Part shown: in pieces, positions 17,292 to 26,837 of the stretch
Position numbering within the stretch: position 1 is the stretch's first letter
How the letters are laid out: each line of letters begins with the position of its first letter
Assembly: GCA_944393485.1 (NCBI GenBank)
Contig: CALYAJ010000005.1
Span: forward strand, 1 to 49,466
Reading direction: 5' to 3'
Source: an uncultured Clostridia bacterium
GTDB lineage: Bacteria; Bacillota; Clostridia; TANB77; CAG-508
DNA: 49,466 nt
Program-made: the position numbers and the translations under genes
Notes under the pieces: model-generated
The model's database searches: none
Told to the model about the DNA's origin: nothing
The model's input: the letters and a program-made list of their open reading frames with translations, nothing else

Positions 17292-17831
17292 CTAATTTTT
17301 GAATGGCATACCTAGAAGTCTTAATAATTCTCTTCCTTCTTCGTCTGTCTTTGCTGTTGTAACAAAAATAATATCCATTCCTCTTAATTTATCTACTTTA
17401 TCATACTCTATTTCTGGGAAAATTAATTGTTCTTTAACACCCATAGAGAAGTTACCTCTTCCATCAAATGAGTTAGCTGAAATTCCTCTAAAGTCTCTTA
17501 TTCTTGGCATTGCAACATTAAATAATTTGTATGCAAAATCATACATTTTTCCACTTCTTAATGTTACTTTACATCCAACATTAACTCCCTCTCTTAATTT
17601 GAAAGCAGCAATTGATTTTCTTGCTTTTGTTACTATTGGTTTTTGACCTGTAATGATTGATAAATCATTCATTGCATTTTCTAATGATTTTGGATTATCT
17701 TTTATATCTCCAAGGCCAATATTTATAACTATTTTATTTAATTTTGGTACTTCCATTATTGATTTATAATTGAATTTTTTCATCATTGCTGGAACTACTT
17801 CTTTTTCATATTGTTCTCTTAGTTTTTCCAT
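17292..17831 (-). CDS. rplE: 50S ribosomal protein L5
   Basis: L5 binds 5S rRNA and touches the P-site tRNA. The 179-residue protein carries the motif [15 protein letters not shown], followed by [19 protein letters not shown] and the C-terminal [14 protein letters not shown]. Length and order are normal. Confidence 0.98.
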   Translation of the reverse strand: MEKLREQYEKEVVPAMMKKFNYKSIMEVPKLNKIVINIGLGDIKDNPKSLENAMNDLSIITGQKPIVTKARKSIAAFKLREGVNVGCKVTLRSGKMYDFAYKLFNVAMPRIRDFRGISANSFDGRGNFSMGVKEQLIFPEIEYDKVDKLRGMDIIFVTTAKTDEEGRELLRLLGMPFKN

Positions 17832-17858
17832 TAGGATACAAATCCTCCTTTCCTAAAA

Positions 17859-18167
17859 TTATTTTATTTCTGCATTACATTTTTTACATACACGAACTTT
17901 GCTATCTTTTTCTACTTTGTATGCAATTCTTGTTACTTTTCCACATTTAGGGCAAACTACACCAACTTTACTACTATGTATTGGGTATTCAGATGGTATA
18001 ATTCCTCCTTCTTCATCTTGTCTTCTTGGTTTTACATGTTTTTTTCTAATATTAACTCCTTTAACAACTATTTTTTGAGTTTTAGGAATTACTTCTAATA
18101 CTTCTCCTGTTTTACCTTTATCATTTCCAGATAAAACTTTAACTGTATCACCTTTTTTTATTCTCAT
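17859..18167 (-). CDS. rplX: 50S ribosomal protein L24 with zinc-ribbon tail
   Basis: L24 starts 50S assembly. The 102-residue product has the N-terminal KOW motif ([19 protein letters not shown]) and a C-terminal part with two CxxC pairs (Cys72/75 and Cys94/97), which suggests a bound zinc ion. The start at 18167 is set by GGAGGAG; the open frame runs 13 codons further upstream without a better site. Confidence 0.96.
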   Translation of the reverse strand: MRIKKGDTVKVLSGNDKGKTGEVLEVIPKTQKIVVKGVNIRKKHVKPRRQDEEGGIIPSEYPIHSSKVGVVCPKCGKVTRIAYKVEKDSKVRVCKKCNAEIK

Positions 18168-18238
18168 TATAGGATTCTCCTCCTTTTCTTCAATTTTAGC
18201 TTTCATCTCTTTATGTTTAATTTATTAGCTCTTTTTGC

Positions 18239-18361
18239 ATCTTTAGTCTGTAATTAAACAAAGATACTTAATTATATTCTTTTCTAATGTTTACAGAAAT
18301 TACTTCGTAATTTCTGTATCTTTAGTCTGTAACATTTTAAAATATCGAAGATATTTTAAAA
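18239..18361 (-). repeat. Repeated 15-mer and hairpins in the rplN-rplX spacer
   Basis: The 200-base spacer holds two exact copies of ATCTTTAGTCTGTAA (18239-18253 and 18318-18332). Each lies next to an inverted repeat: TAATTAA/TTAATTA next to the first copy, and a perfect 13-bp hairpin (18334-18361) next to the second. A third perfect hairpin of 11 bp with a TTC loop (18293-18317) lies between them. No gene is visible. Confidence 0.7.
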
Positions 18362-18369
18362 TCAACAAC

Positions 18370-18738
18370 TTAAAGAACTTCTGGAGCTAATGATAAAATT
18401 TTCATATAATTTTTATCTCTTAATTCTCTTGCAACAGGTCCAAATATACGTGTTCCTCTTGGATTTCCGTCTTCTTTTATAAGTACTGCTGCATTTTCAT
18501 CAAATCTTACATATGATCCGTCTGCTCTTTTTGTAGGTTTTTTTGTTCTAACTACAACTGCTTTAACAACATCTCCTTTTTTAACTTGACCTCCAGGAAT
18601 AGCTGTTTTTACAGATGCAACTATTACATCACCTATTCTAGCATATTTTCTATATGAACCACCTAAACATCTAATACACATAATTTCTCTTGCACCAGTG
18701 TTGTCGGCAACTTTTAATATACTTTGTTGTTGTACCAT
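18370..18738 (-). CDS. rplN: 50S ribosomal protein L14
   Basis: L14 forms part of bridge B8 to the 30S subunit. The 122-residue protein is typical throughout: [39 protein letters not shown] and the [15 protein letters not shown] block. AGGAGG precedes the ATG at acceptable distance. It is cotranscribed with rpsQ upstream. Confidence 0.98.
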   Translation of the reverse strand: MVQQQSILKVADNTGAREIMCIRCLGGSYRKYARIGDVIVASVKTAIPGGQVKKGDVVKAVVVRTKKPTKRADGSYVRFDENAAVLIKEDGNPRGTRIFGPVARELRDKNYMKILSLAPEVL

Positions 18739-18771
18739 GTCACCTAGTACCTCCTTTTCTTCTATTATCGG

Positions 18772-19035
18772 TTATTTAATAATTGCTTTTTCAATAACTT
18801 CAACTAATCTCCATCTTTTATCTTTAGAAAGTGGTCTAGTTTCCATTACTCTTACTCTATCTCCTATTTGACATTCGTTATTAGCATCATGAGCTTTTAA
18901 TTTGTATGTTTTCTTAACGAATTTTCCATATTTTTTATGTTTTTCACTTGTTTCAACTGCAACAACTATAGTTTTATCCATTTTATTAGATACTACTGTT
19001 CCAACTAAAACTTTACGAAGATTTCTTTCTTCCAT
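18772..19035 (-). CDS. rpsQ: 30S ribosomal protein S17
   Basis: S17 is a primary 16S rRNA-binding protein with an OB fold. The 87-residue product shows the motif [18 protein letters not shown] and the C-terminal [20 protein letters not shown] signature. A good GGAGA site precedes the ATG. Confidence 0.98.
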   Translation of the reverse strand: MEERNLRKVLVGTVVSNKMDKTIVVAVETSEKHKKYGKFVKKTYKLKAHDANNECQIGDRVRVMETRPLSKDKRWRLVEVIEKAIIK

Positions 19036-19053
19036 TAGAACTTCTCCTTTCTA

Positions 19054-19257
19054 TTAATTATTGCTTTCAGCTATTTTTCTTTCTGTTAAAACTGTATTTA
19101 TTCTTGCTATGTCTTTTTTAACTTCTTTTATTCTCATTGGATTTTCTAATCCATGTGTAGCTAAACTAAATCTTAATTTAAATAATTCTGATTTTAATTC
19201 AGATAATTCTTTTTCTAGTTCTGGTGAAGACATTTCTTTTATTTTATTAATCTTCAT
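19054..19257 (-). CDS. rpmC: 50S ribosomal protein L29
   Basis: This is a small helical protein (67 residues) at the tunnel exit, a docking site for chaperones. The signature [27 protein letters not shown] block is present. The ATG at 19257 lies inside the last codons of rplP, giving an 11-base overlap and likely translational coupling; a GTG nine bases earlier is an alternative start. Confidence 0.96.
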   Translation of the reverse strand: MKINKIKEMSSPELEKELSELKSELFKLRFSLATHGLENPMRIKEVKKDIARINTVLTERKIAESNN

Positions 19258-19690
19258 TGCTATCACCCACCTTATCTTCAGATTCTTTTGCCACGAATTT
19301 ACATTTTACTGATAATTTGTTCATAGCCAATCTTAAAGCTTCTCTTGCTGTTGCTTCTGGTACACCAGCTATTTCGAACATAATTCTTCCTGGCTTAACT
19401 GGAGCTACATAATATTCAACTGCACCTTTACCTTTACCACCACGAGTTCCGGCTGGTTTACTTGTTATAGGTTTGTCTGGGAATATTTTAATCCAAACTT
19501 TTCCACCTCTTTTTATATAACGAGTCATGGCAATACGTGCTGCTTCTATTTGGTTACCAGTAATTAATCCAGCTTCTAAAGCTTGAATTCCATATTCTCC
19601 GTTTGTAACCTTTGTTCCTCTTGTAGCTTTTCCTCTATTTCTACCTTTTTGTTGTTTTCTATACTTTGTTCTTTTTGGCATTAATGGCAT
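19247..19690 (-). CDS. rplP: 50S ribosomal protein L16
   Basis: L16 helps position tRNA in the A site. The 147-residue product starts [20 protein letters not shown] and contains the [19 protein letters not shown] block. Its ATG overlaps the rpsC stop by one base (TAATG), and its 3' end overlaps rpmC. The C-terminal tail is acidic and slightly longer than usual. Confidence 0.98.
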   Translation of the reverse strand: MPLMPKRTKYRKQQKGRNRGKATRGTKVTNGEYGIQALEAGLITGNQIEAARIAMTRYIKRGGKVWIKIFPDKPITSKPAGTRGGKGKGAVEYYVAPVKPGRIMFEIAGVPEATAREALRLAMNKLSVKCKFVAKESEDKVGDSNED

Positions 19691-20349
19691 TATTTGTCTC
19701 CTCCTTCCACGTTTTTCTTAGTTGGAAGAACTTCTCCTTTATATATCCAAACTTTTACACCAACTTTTCCATATGTTGTATCTGCTTCTGCAAATCCATA
19801 GTCAATGTCAGCTCTTAATGTTTGAAGTGGTATAGTACCATCTTTATAGAATTCTGTTCTAGCCATATCTGCTCCACCTAATCTTCCAGAGCATGCTGTT
19901 TTAATTCCTTGAGCTCCTGCTCTCATTGTTTTTTGCATACATTGTTTCATGGCTCTTCTGAATGAAATTCTTCTTTCTAATTGTCCTGCTATATTTTCTG
20001 CAACTAATTGTGCATCTAAGTCTACATTTTTAACCTCAACTATATTTAAGTTTACAGTTTTACCTATTAATTTTTGTAATTCTTCTTTTAATGTTTCAAC
20101 TAAATTTCCACCTTTACCAATAACTAAACCTGGTTTAGCTGTGTAAACGCTAACTTTAACAAATTTAGCTGTTCTTTCTATTTCAATTTTAGAAATTCCA
20201 CTTGCATATAATTTTTTCTTTAAAAACTTACGAATGTTGTAATCTTCTACTAGGTAATCTCCAAAATGTTTTGAATCTGCATACCATTTTGAATCCCAAT
20301 TTTTGATTACTCCAACTCTTACACCATGTGGATTAACTTTTTGTCCCAT
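19690..20349 (-). CDS. rpsC: 30S ribosomal protein S3
   Basis: S3 forms the mRNA entry pore with S4 and S5 and has a KH domain ([20 protein letters not shown]). The 219-residue product begins [13 protein letters not shown], the family norm, at the ATG at 20349 after GAGGAGG; the longer frame is rejected. The C-terminal domain includes [20 protein letters not shown]. Confidence 0.98.
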   Translation of the reverse strand: MGQKVNPHGVRVGVIKNWDSKWYADSKHFGDYLVEDYNIRKFLKKKLYASGISKIEIERTAKFVKVSVYTAKPGLVIGKGGNLVETLKEELQKLIGKTVNLNIVEVKNVDLDAQLVAENIAGQLERRISFRRAMKQCMQKTMRAGAQGIKTACSGRLGGADMARTEFYKDGTIPLQTLRADIDYGFAEADTTYGKVGVKVWIYKGEVLPTKKNVEGGDK

Positions 20350-20368
20350 TTCTAAAATTCCTCCTCTC

Positions 20369-20728
20369 TTATTCTTCACATTCTCTTAATACTATTGTTA
20401 TATGTGTTGTTCTTTTTCTAATTCTAACTGCTGAACCTTTTGCTGCTGGTCTTATTCTTTTAAGAGTTGGACCTTGGTTCGCATATATTTCAGATATATA
20501 TAATTTTTCATGACTCATATCATGATTATTTTCTGCATTTGCAATTGCTGAGTTTAATAGTTTTTCAAGTATTGGTGATGATGCTTTAGGTGTAAATTTC
20601 ATTATAGCTAATGCTTCATCAACTTTTTTACCTCTTACTAAATCTGCAACTATTTTTACTTTTCTAGCAGAAATTCTTGCGAATTTTAATTCTGCTCTTG
20701 CTTCTTTAACTGCATTTTGCTCTTGCAT
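20369..20728 (-). CDS. rplV: 50S ribosomal protein L22
   Basis: L22 lines the peptide exit tunnel. The 119-residue protein has [18 protein letters not shown] at the start and the C-terminal tunnel hairpin region followed by [19 protein letters not shown] precedes the ATG. Standard S10-operon position. Confidence 0.98.
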   Translation of the reverse strand: MQEQNAVKEARAELKFARISARKVKIVADLVRGKKVDEALAIMKFTPKASSPILEKLLNSAIANAENNHDMSHEKLYISEIYANQGPTLKRIRPAAKGSAVRIRKRTTHITIVLRECEE

Positions 20729-20749
20729 TGTTTTCCCTCCTTGTTAATT

Positions 20750-21031
20750 TTATTTCTTAACTGTAGATTTTTTATCTCCAGCATGGCCTTTAAATGTTCT
20801 TGTAGGAGCGAATTCTCCTAATTTATGTCCTATCATTTCTTCTGTTAAATATACAGGAACATGTTTTCTACCATCATGAACAGCTATTGTATGTCCTACC
20901 ATTTGAGGATATATAGTAGAAGCTCTTGACCATGTTTTTAATACTTCTTTTTTTCCTGTTTCGTTCATTTCTTCTATTCTCTTTAGAAGTCTTTCTTGTA
21001 CATAAGGTTTCTTTTTGCTTGATCTTGACAT
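20750..21031 (-). CDS. rpsS: 30S ribosomal protein S19
   Basis: S19 is in the 30S head beside S13. The 93 residues begin [19 protein letters not shown] and contain the signature [21 protein letters not shown]. Good ribosome site; standard position between rplB and rplV. Confidence 0.98.
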   Translation of the reverse strand: MSRSSKKKPYVQERLLKRIEEMNETGKKEVLKTWSRASTIYPQMVGHTIAVHDGRKHVPVYLTEEMIGHKLGEFAPTRTFKGHAGDKKSTVKK

Positions 21032-21054
21032 TTATTTATTTCCCTCCTTTAAGA

Positions 21055-21882
21055 TTATTTTCTTCTCTTAACTATAAATTTATTTGATAATTTCTTTTTG
21101 TTTCTTGTCTTGTATCCTAGTGCTGGTTTGCCCCAAGGTGTTAATGGTCCTGCGTGTCCAACTGGTGCTCTACCTTCACCACCACCATGTGGGTGATCAA
21201 CTGGGTTCATAACAGATCCTCTAACTTGTGGTCTCCATCCCATATGTCTTTTTCTACCAGCTTTACCAATTTTAATTGTGTCATGTTCAGCATTTCCTAC
21301 TGTTCCAATTGTTGCTCTACATCTTGTTAAGATTAATCTCATTTCTCCTGAAGGAAGTCTTACATGGGCATATTTACCTTCTTTTGCCATAAGTTGTGCT
21401 TCTTGACCAGCACTTCTTACTAATTTTCCACCTTGTCCCGGATTTAATTCGATATTATGAATCATTGTACCTACTGGTATAGATTCAATTGGCATACAGT
21501 TTCCTGGTTTAATATCAGCTTTTGCTCCTGATACTACTTTATCTCCATCTTTTAATCCTAAAGGTGCTAATATATATGATTTTGTTCCATCTTCATATTG
21601 GATTAATGCTATATTTGCACTTCTGTTTGGATCATATTCGATTCCTATAACTGTTGCTGTCATATCATCTTTTAAACGTTTAAAATCTATAATTCTATAT
21701 TTTTGTCTGTTTCCACCACCTTGATGTCTAACTGTAATTCTTCCATATGAATTTCTTCCAGCTTTTTCTTTTTTCTTAGCTAATAAAGATTTTTCTGGTG
21801 TCTTTTTAGTTATTTCATCAAATGCAGAAACTGTCATGTTTCTTCTTGATGGTGTATAAGCTTTAAATCTTTTAACTGCCAT
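21055..21882 (-). CDS. rplB: 50S ribosomal protein L2
   Basis: L2 is needed for subunit joining and peptidyl transferase structure. The 275-residue product shows [17 protein letters not shown] in the N-terminal half and the C-terminal [20 protein letters not shown] motif with the functionally important histidine. The 123-base spacer before it (towards rplW) has two weak hairpins only. Confidence 0.98.
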   Translation of the reverse strand: MAVKRFKAYTPSRRNMTVSAFDEITKKTPEKSLLAKKKEKAGRNSYGRITVRHQGGGNRQKYRIIDFKRLKDDMTATVIGIEYDPNRSANIALIQYEDGTKSYILAPLGLKDGDKVVSGAKADIKPGNCMPIESIPVGTMIHNIELNPGQGGKLVRSAGQEAQLMAKEGKYAHVRLPSGEMRLILTRCRATIGTVGNAEHDTIKIGKAGRKRHMGWRPQVRGSVMNPVDHPHGGGEGRAPVGHAGPLTPWGKPALGYKTRNKKKLSNKFIVKRRK

Positions 21883-22005
21883 TTTAAATTTTCCTTTCTT
21901 TATATATATTTGTAGATTTTTTCCTGCTCTACATGCAGATATTCTTTATTATCCTGGTATTTTCCAGATAGTTTTCTTTCAATTTTAATTTATATAACTA
22001 CAAAA

Positions 22006-22353
22006 TTAAGCTCCCATAAATTCATCAATAGAATCTTTATATTTTTTAGATATTTTTGTAGCTTTTCCGCCTTTTGCTAAATATGTTTTTTGTTCTGGAT
22101 CTGTATCTATTGTAACAATAGCTTTTTTCCAGTCAGAAGTTTTTTCAACATATCTTCCCATTCTTTTTTCTTTTCCACTAACATTCATAGTGTTTACTTT
22201 TATAACTTTTACTTCAAATAATTTTTCTACTGCGTTTTTAATATCTATTTTCGTTGCTTTTTTGTTAACTTCAAAGGTATACTTTCCTTCATTTAATCCA
22301 TCATTACTTTTTTCAGTAACTATTGGAGCAATTATTACATCTTCTGGTCTCAT
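22006..22353 (-). CDS. rplW: 50S ribosomal protein L23
   Basis: L23 sits at the tunnel exit and is the docking site for trigger factor and SRP. The 115-residue protein begins with the typical [13 protein letters not shown] and contains [21 protein letters not shown] somewhat extended C-terminal tail is present. The ATG overlaps the rplD stop by one base (TAATG). Confidence 0.97.
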   Translation of the reverse strand: MRPEDVIIAPIVTEKSNDGLNEGKYTFEVNKKATKIDIKNAVEKLFEVKVIKVNTMNVSGKEKRMGRYVEKTSDWKKAIVTIDTDPEQKTYLAKGGKATKISKKYKDSIDEFMGA

Positions 22354-22976
22354 TATGCGTACACCTCCTCTAATTTTTTAACAGCATCTACTGTTACAAC
22401 TAATTTATTATATTTTAATAAGTCATAAACATTTATTGTATTTACTAATGTTGTTTTAACACCAGTAATATTTCTTGCTGATTTTTGTACGTTTTCATTT
22501 TTTTCTGGTAATAAGATTAGTGTTTTTCCTTCTACTTTTAAGTTTGCTAAAGTTTTAACCATATCTTTAGTTTTGATTTCTTTCATTTCTGCTTTATCTA
22601 AAACAACTAAGTTATTTTCTAAAACTTTAGAGCTTAATACTGAACGTATAGCTAATCTTCTTTCTTTCTTATTTACTGTATATTTGTAAGAACGTGGTTT
22701 TGGGCCTAGTGCTATACCACCTTTTACCCATTGTGGAGCTCTAATAGAACCTTGTCTTGCTCTACCTGTTCCTTTTTGTCTCCATGGTTTTCTACCACCA
22801 CCAGCTACTTCTGATCTTGTTTTTGTACTTTGTGTACCTTGTCTTTGGTTAGCTAAATAGTTAACAAGTACGCTATGTACAACTGCTTCATTTGGTTCAA
22901 TACCAAATACGTTATCATTTAATTCTATATCGCTAACTTTTTTACCTTCCATATTATATACGTCTATTTTAGGCAT
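22353..22976 (-). CDS. rplD: 50S ribosomal protein L4
   Basis: L4 helps shape the exit tunnel and in enterobacteria represses the S10 operon. The 207-residue product has the extended loop region [20 protein letters not shown] followed by [22 protein letters not shown] precedes the ATG. Whether it regulates the S10 leader seen here is unknown. Confidence 0.98.
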   Translation of the reverse strand: MPKIDVYNMEGKKVSDIELNDNVFGIEPNEAVVHSVLVNYLANQRQGTQSTKTRSEVAGGGRKPWRQKGTGRARQGSIRAPQWVKGGIALGPKPRSYKYTVNKKERRLAIRSVLSSKVLENNLVVLDKAEMKEIKTKDMVKTLANLKVEGKTLILLPEKNENVQKSARNITGVKTTLVNTINVYDLLKYNKLVVTVDAVKKLEEVYA

Positions 22977-22993
22977 TTTTTCTTCCTCCCTTC

Positions 22994-23629
22994 CTATTTA
23001 CATGATTTTACACTTGTTCTTATTTTTAGAATTGCTCCTCTTGGTCCTGGAACACTTCCTTTTACTAATAATACATTTTTATCCATATCAACTTTAACTA
23101 CTTCTAAGTTTTGGATTGTTATTTTTTGTACACCCATATGTCCTGGTAATTTCTTACCTTTGAATACTCTACCTGGTGTAGATGTTGATCCCATTGAACC
23201 TGGTCTTCTGTGATACATAGATCCATGTCCCATTGGTCCTCTGTGTTGTCCATGTCTTTTAATAACACCTTGGAATCCTTTTCCTTTTGATATTCCTTGA
23301 ACATCAACTTTATCTCCTTCAGCAAATACATCTGCTTTAATTTCGTCTCCTACTTTTAATTCTGCAGGTTCTTCGCATCTGAATTCTCTTAAATGTTTTT
23401 TAGCTTCAACATTTGCTTTAGCAAAATGTCCAGCTTGTGGTTTATTTACTTTTGAAGATTTAACTTCTCCATATCCTAATTGGATAGCATTATATCCATC
23501 TGTTTCTACTGTTTTTACTTGTGATACTACACAAGGTCCAGCTTCTATAACTGTTACTGGAATAACCATACCTTTTTCATCAAATATTTGAGTCATTCCA
23601 ACTTTTTTTCCTATTAATCCTTTACTCAT
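22994..23629 (-). CDS. rplC: 50S ribosomal protein L3
   Basis: L3 reaches the peptidyl transferase centre and nucleates 50S assembly. The 211-residue protein starts [20 protein letters not shown] and has the signature [26 protein letters not shown] precedes the ATG. The 142-base spacer to rpsJ contains copy R2 of the covarying hairpin repeat. Confidence 0.98.
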   Translation of the reverse strand: MSKGLIGKKVGMTQIFDEKGMVIPVTVIEAGPCVVSQVKTVETDGYNAIQLGYGEVKSSKVNKPQAGHFAKANVEAKKHLREFRCEEPAELKVGDEIKADVFAEGDKVDVQGISKGKGFQGVIKRHGQHRGPMGHGSMYHRRPGSMGSTSTPGRVFKGKKLPGHMGVQKITIQNLEVVKVDMDKNVLLVKGSVPGPRGAILKIRTSVKSCK

Positions 23630-23659
23630 TTTTTCTTTCCTCCTATACGTTTCACCGTA

Positions 23660-23701
23660 TAAGTTATTCGTAGCTCGCTAAAGCTTCGCACGACTAACTT
23701 A
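23660..23701 (-). repeat. Covarying hairpin repeat, copy R2
   Basis: TAAGTTA-T-TCGT (23660-23671) pairs with ACGA-C-TAACTTA (23690-23701). Its apical part is like R1 and R3 but altered in the middle (CGCTAAAGC). A TATACG/CGTATA hairpin abuts it on the rplC side (about 23644-23661). Confidence 0.7.
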
Positions 23702-23771
23702 ACTATTGGCTAATTACATCTAAAATATAACTAGCTTGGCTTCGTTATTTTTATTTTTAATTTTTTTATCA

Positions 23772-24101
23772 TTATAATTTGATTTCTATATCAACACCTG
23801 CTGGTAATTCTAACTTCATTAAGTTATCAACAGTTTTTTGTGTTGGATAAAGAATATCGATAACTCTCTTATGTGTTCTCATTTCAAATTGTTCTCTTGA
23901 ATCTTTATATTTGTGTGGAGAACGTAAGATTGTTACAACTTCTTTTTGTGTTGGAAGTGGAATTGGTCCTGAAACTTTTGCTCCTGTTTTTTTAGCAGTA
24001 TCTACTATCTTTTCAGCAGACTGATCTAAAATAACATGATCATAAGCTTTTAACCTTATTCTTATTTTTTCGCTTCCTACCATTTGATTTGTTGTTGCCA
24101 T
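23772..24101 (-). CDS. rpsJ: 30S ribosomal protein S10 (NusE)
   Basis: S10 is in the 30S head and, as NusE, joins transcription antitermination complexes with NusB and NusG. The 109-residue product contains [20 protein letters not shown], the signature [20 protein letters not shown] and [10 protein letters not shown]. It has a few extra N-terminal residues ([11 protein letters not shown]). It is the first gene of the supercluster, behind a structured leader of about 320 bases. Confidence 0.98.
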   Translation of the reverse strand: MATTNQMVGSEKIRIRLKAYDHVILDQSAEKIVDTAKKTGAKVSGPIPLPTQKEVVTILRSPHKYKDSREQFEMRTHKRVIDILYPTQKTVDNLMKLELPAGVDIEIKL

Positions 24102-24187
24102 AGTATAATTTCCCTCCTTAAAATATTTAAATGTACCTAGGCAAGTTTAAACGCACCCTGGTGTTTTGTAAAACTCCAATATAAAAA

Positions 24188-24212
24188 CCCAAGTTGGCAT
24201 GATTATCTTGGG
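24188..24212 (-). terminator. Possible attenuator hairpin in the S10 leader
   Basis: On the minus strand, CCCAAG and CTTGGG (arms 24188-24193 and 24207-24212) enclose a 13-base loop and are followed directly by five T. This is a short terminator-like structure about 85 bases before rpsJ, which could allow premature termination. Confidence 0.45.
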
Positions 24213-24259
24213 ATAAGTGCATTATGTATTTCGCAGCACATGCTGTAGCTATGCATAGC

Positions 24260-24322
24260 TAACTTATACAGCTTCGCTGCATAAGTTATTCGTAGCTCGC
24301 TTCGCTTCGCACGACTAACTTA
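24260..24322 (-). repeat. Covarying hairpin repeat R3 with an overlapping alternative hairpin
   Basis: TAAGTTA at 24282-24288 can pair downstream with TAACTTA at 24316-24322, forming R3 with TCGT/ACGA inside. It can also pair upstream with TAACTTA at 24260-24266, extended by CAGC/GCTG into a 13-bp stem whose only plus-strand mismatch is G-U in the transcript. The two folds exclude each other. A perfect 16-base palindrome (24246-24261) adjoins. Confidence 0.7.
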
Positions 24323-24432
24323 ACTTACCGCCCGGTCTAAGCCAAGACATACTCCATAGAAGTTCCCTCCAAACCTGTTGTTCCCTAGGTTTGTAGCCAC
24401 ATTCTACTTCATCGCTAATCTCATGCTCAACT

Positions 24433-24461
24433 ATTATACAACGGTTATTGTTTTAAGTCAA
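24433..24461 (-). promoter_or_regulatory. Promoter of the S10-spc-alpha supercluster
   Basis: On the minus strand, TTGACT (24456-24461) and TATAAT (24433-24438) are 17 bp apart. Transcription should begin near 24425 and produce a leader of about 320 bases with several hairpins before rpsJ. The 458-base gap between rpsJ and ldh therefore holds the ldh terminator, this promoter and the leader; no reading frame was seen. Confidence 0.75.
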
Positions 24462-24532
24462 TACAATTTTGTAATATTTTTGTAATTTTTCTTTATTTTT
24501 CCTACGCAAACTTTATTTTAAAAAACTGTCAA

Positions 24533-24560
24533 AAAAAATACATCTTTCGATGTATTTTTT
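24533..24560 (-). terminator. Terminator of ldh
   Basis: A perfect 12-bp stem (24533-24544 and 24549-24560) with a 4-base loop starts at the ldh stop codon and is followed by T residues on the minus strand. Confidence 0.88.
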
Positions 24561-25513
24561 TATCTTTTTATTACTTTATCAATTTCTTCTTTCATTGACA
24601 TTAATGTTTCACAACTCTTATCAAATTTTTCTTTTTCTTCACCTTCTAATGGTAATTCTAATACTTCTCTTGCTCCTTTTCTATTTATAATTGTTGGAAC
24701 ACCAATATATAATCCTTCATGATCATATTCTCCTTTTAAAAATGTTGATACAGTCATTATTTCATTTTGATCATTTAATATAGCCTTAATTATTTTAGTT
24801 AGACCTAAACCAATTCCATAATAAGTTGCTTTTTTTCTATTAATAATTTCATAAGCAGCTTGTTGTACTTCTGTATATATTTTTTCTAAGTCTATCATTG
24901 GATGATGGTTATCTTTCATAATTTCTGTCATTTTTTTGCATCCTACATTTGCATGATTCCATGGAACAAATGATGAATCACCATGTTCTCCCATTATATA
25001 TGCATGTACATTTTTACTAGAAACTTTTAAATATTTTCCGATTAAATATCTTAATCTAGCTGTATCTAAAACTGTTCCTGATCCAATAACTTTTGAACTA
25101 TCAAATCCAGAAACTTCTTTTACAACATATGTCATTAAATCTACAGGATTACTAGCTATTAAGAATATTCCTTTAAATCCACTTGCGACTACGCTTTCTG
25201 TAATTTCTTTCATTATTTTAGCATTTGCAGAAGCTAAATCTAATCTTGTTTGTCCTGGTTTTTGATTTAGACCTGCTGTTATTACTACAATATTTGCATC
25301 TTTACATTCATCATAATCTCCTGCTTTTATAATCATATCATTTGGAGCACAAGGCATACCATGAGCTAAATCCATTGCTTCACCTTCAGCTTTATCTTTA
25401 AGAACATCAATTAATACTAATTCATTAATTCCACCTTGATTCAATAAAGAATATGCCATACTCATTCCTACAAATCCTGTTCCTACTAATACGATTTTTC
25501 TTTTATCTACCAT
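24560..25513 (-). CDS. ldh: L-lactate dehydrogenase
   Basis: This enzyme reduces pyruvate to L-lactate with NADH to recycle NAD+ during fermentation. The 317-residue protein has the Rossmann motif VGTGFVGMSMAYSLL, the substrate loop with Gln84 (the residue that favours pyruvate over oxaloacetate) and Arg90, Asp150/Arg153 in the TVLDTARLR block, and catalytic His177 in GEHGDS. It has its own near-consensus promoter and terminator. It lies directly upstream of the S10 operon but is transcribed separately. Confidence 0.96.
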   Translation of the reverse strand: MVDKRKIVLVGTGFVGMSMAYSLLNQGGINELVLIDVLKDKAEGEAMDLAHGMPCAPNDMIIKAGDYDECKDANIVVITAGLNQKPGQTRLDLASANAKIMKEITESVVASGFKGIFLIASNPVDLMTYVVKEVSGFDSSKVIGSGTVLDTARLRYLIGKYLKVSSKNVHAYIMGEHGDSSFVPWNHANVGCKKMTEIMKDNHHPMIDLEKIYTEVQQAAYEIINRKKATYYGIGLGLTKIIKAILNDQNEIMTVSTFLKGEYDHEGLYIGVPTIINRKGAREVLELPLEGEEKEKFDKSCETLMSMKEEIDKVIKR

Positions 25514-25555
25514 ATTAAAAACTTCCTTTCTATTATCTTTTTATTCCAGTCTAAT

Positions 25556-25585
25556 ATTATACACTTTTTATTTAGTATCTGTCAA
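25556..25585 (-). promoter_or_regulatory. Promoter of ldh
   Basis: On the minus strand, a consensus TTGACA (25580-25585) and TATAAT (25556-25561) are 18 bp apart, about 45 bases before the ldh start codon. Confidence 0.75.
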
Positions 25586-25598
25586 ATTTTAAATTTTA

Positions 25599-26153
25599 TT
25601 AACTTATAGCATCTATAATATATTTAATCGCTGGAGTTTCGTTTACCCAATTTTTTATCCATCTATTTGTTGCTGGTATTTTGTATATTAAGAAACATAT
25701 TAAGAATACTATTCCTAAAACTAGGCACGTTGCTCCTAATTTTCTTAAAAATCCAATAACTCTTAGTCTTAATAATTCTTTTTTATATTCTTTCTTAAAC
25801 TGTTTATTAATTTTCTTTTGTTCTTTTTGAGAAGTTGTATTGGCAGTTCCTCCATATTGTTCTCTATATAAATTTTGCACATTATTAACATATGCAGCTT
25901 GCTGAACTTGTTTTTTTCTTTCTTCTTCTTCTCTTGCTCTTTGCAATTTTGCATCATATGCTTGTTTTTTATTTGGATCTGACAAAACCTCATAAGCCTC
26001 ATTTAATACTTTTATTTTTTCTTCTGCAGCTTTTTTGTTTTTATCTTCTTGTAAATCCGGATGATATTTTTTTGCAAGCACTTTATACGCTTTTTCAATT
26101 ACCTCTTTAGATGCGTTTTCATTTACTTCTAAAACTTCGTAATAATTTTTCAT
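25599..26153 (-). CDS. J-domain protein with C-terminal membrane anchor
   Basis: This 184-residue protein begins with a complete J domain, including His31-Pro32-Asp33, the motif that stimulates DnaK ATPase. A charged K/E/R-rich coiled region follows, then one membrane segment at about 140-160 and a short tail. It lacks the glycine-rich and zinc regions of DnaJ itself, so it is a type III J-protein that probably recruits DnaK to the membrane. The client is unknown. The ATG at 26153 follows GGAGG; the frame is open 46 codons further upstream, but that stretch is promoter sequence. It is divergent from the DUF4364 gene. Confidence 0.9.
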   Translation of the reverse strand: MKNYYEVLEVNENASKEVIEKAYKVLAKKYHPDLQEDKNKKAAEEKIKVLNEAYEVLSDPNKKQAYDAKLQRAREEEERKKQVQQAAYVNNVQNLYREQYGGTANTTSQKEQKKINKQFKKEYKKELLRLRVIGFLRKLGATCLVLGIVFLICFLIYKIPATNRWIKNWVNETPAIKYIIDAIS

Positions 26154-26214
26154 ATTTACCTCCGTATAAGTCCTTTTGATTATAACATTTTTTATAAAAA
26201 TATAATAGTATTTT

Positions 26215-26243
26215 TTGATAATTCGTGTTATAATTTGTATATT
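26215..26243 (+). promoter_or_regulatory. Promoter of the DUF4364 gene
   Basis: TTGATA (26215-26220) and TATATT (26238-26243) are 17 bp apart on the plus strand, just before the AGGAG site. The promoter for the divergent J-domain gene must lie in the same 110 bases (a TATAAT is seen on the minus strand near 26180). Confidence 0.55.
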
Positions 26244-26265
26244 AATACATAAGGAGTGAGCAAAA

Positions 26266-26811
26266 ATGAAATTAGCTTCAGATAAAGACACAATGGCAGA
26301 ATTAAAAGCTTTAATTCTTTATATTTTATATAAAATAAATAGACCAATTACAAATGAAGAATTTTTAAAATTAGTATTAACAATTACAGATATTAATTAT
26401 TTTTATTTTCAACAGTTTTTATTAGATTTAATATCAGCTGAATATATTACATCTATAAAATTGGAAGAAAACACTTTATATAAAATTACTGATAAAGGAA
26501 TAGAAGCATTAAAGCTTACAGGTGATATGATACCTGGAATATTAAAATTAAAAGTAGATAAAAATTTTAAAAATGAATTAAATATAATTGAAAATGAAGT
26601 TGCAGTTACCGCTGAATATGTTCCTAAAAACGAAAAATCATTTAATGTAAAATGTAAGATAACAGAAAATGGTGAAACTGTTTTTGAAATAAGAACATTT
26701 GCAGGTTCTAGTGAACATGCTAAACGAATAGTAGATAACTGGAAAAATAATGCAACAGAAATTTATCCTCAAATTATGAAAGCTTTAAATTGTGAAGATA
26801 TAAATGAATAA
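26266..26811 (+). CDS. DUF4364 family protein, putative winged-helix DNA binder
   Basis: This 181-residue cytoplasmic protein fits DUF4364, a family common in clostridia. The N-terminal 90 residues look like a winged-helix fold of the transcription regulator type: helices with NRPITNEEF and a wing ending [14 protein letters not shown]. The C-terminal half is a predicted beta-rich domain of unknown role. A regulatory function is inferred from the fold only. AGGAG precedes the ATG, and its stop codon lies in the arm of the following terminator. Confidence 0.82.
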   Translation: MKLASDKDTMAELKALILYILYKINRPITNEEFLKLVLTITDINYFYFQQFLLDLISAEYITSIKLEENTLYKITDKGIEALKLTGDMIPGILKLKVDKNFKNELNIIENEVAVTAEYVPKNEKSFNVKCKITENGETVFEIRTFAGSSEHAKRIVDNWKNNATEIYPQIMKALNCEDINE

Positions 26812-26837
26812 CAGGGCATTACATTTGCCCTGTTATT
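26807..26837. terminator. Terminator between converging DUF4364 and TrmH-family genes
   Basis: A perfect 12-bp stem (26807-26818 and 26826-26837) with a 7-base loop is followed by T residues on the plus strand. The stops of both converging genes lie in it. It works best for the plus-strand gene. Confidence 0.85.
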
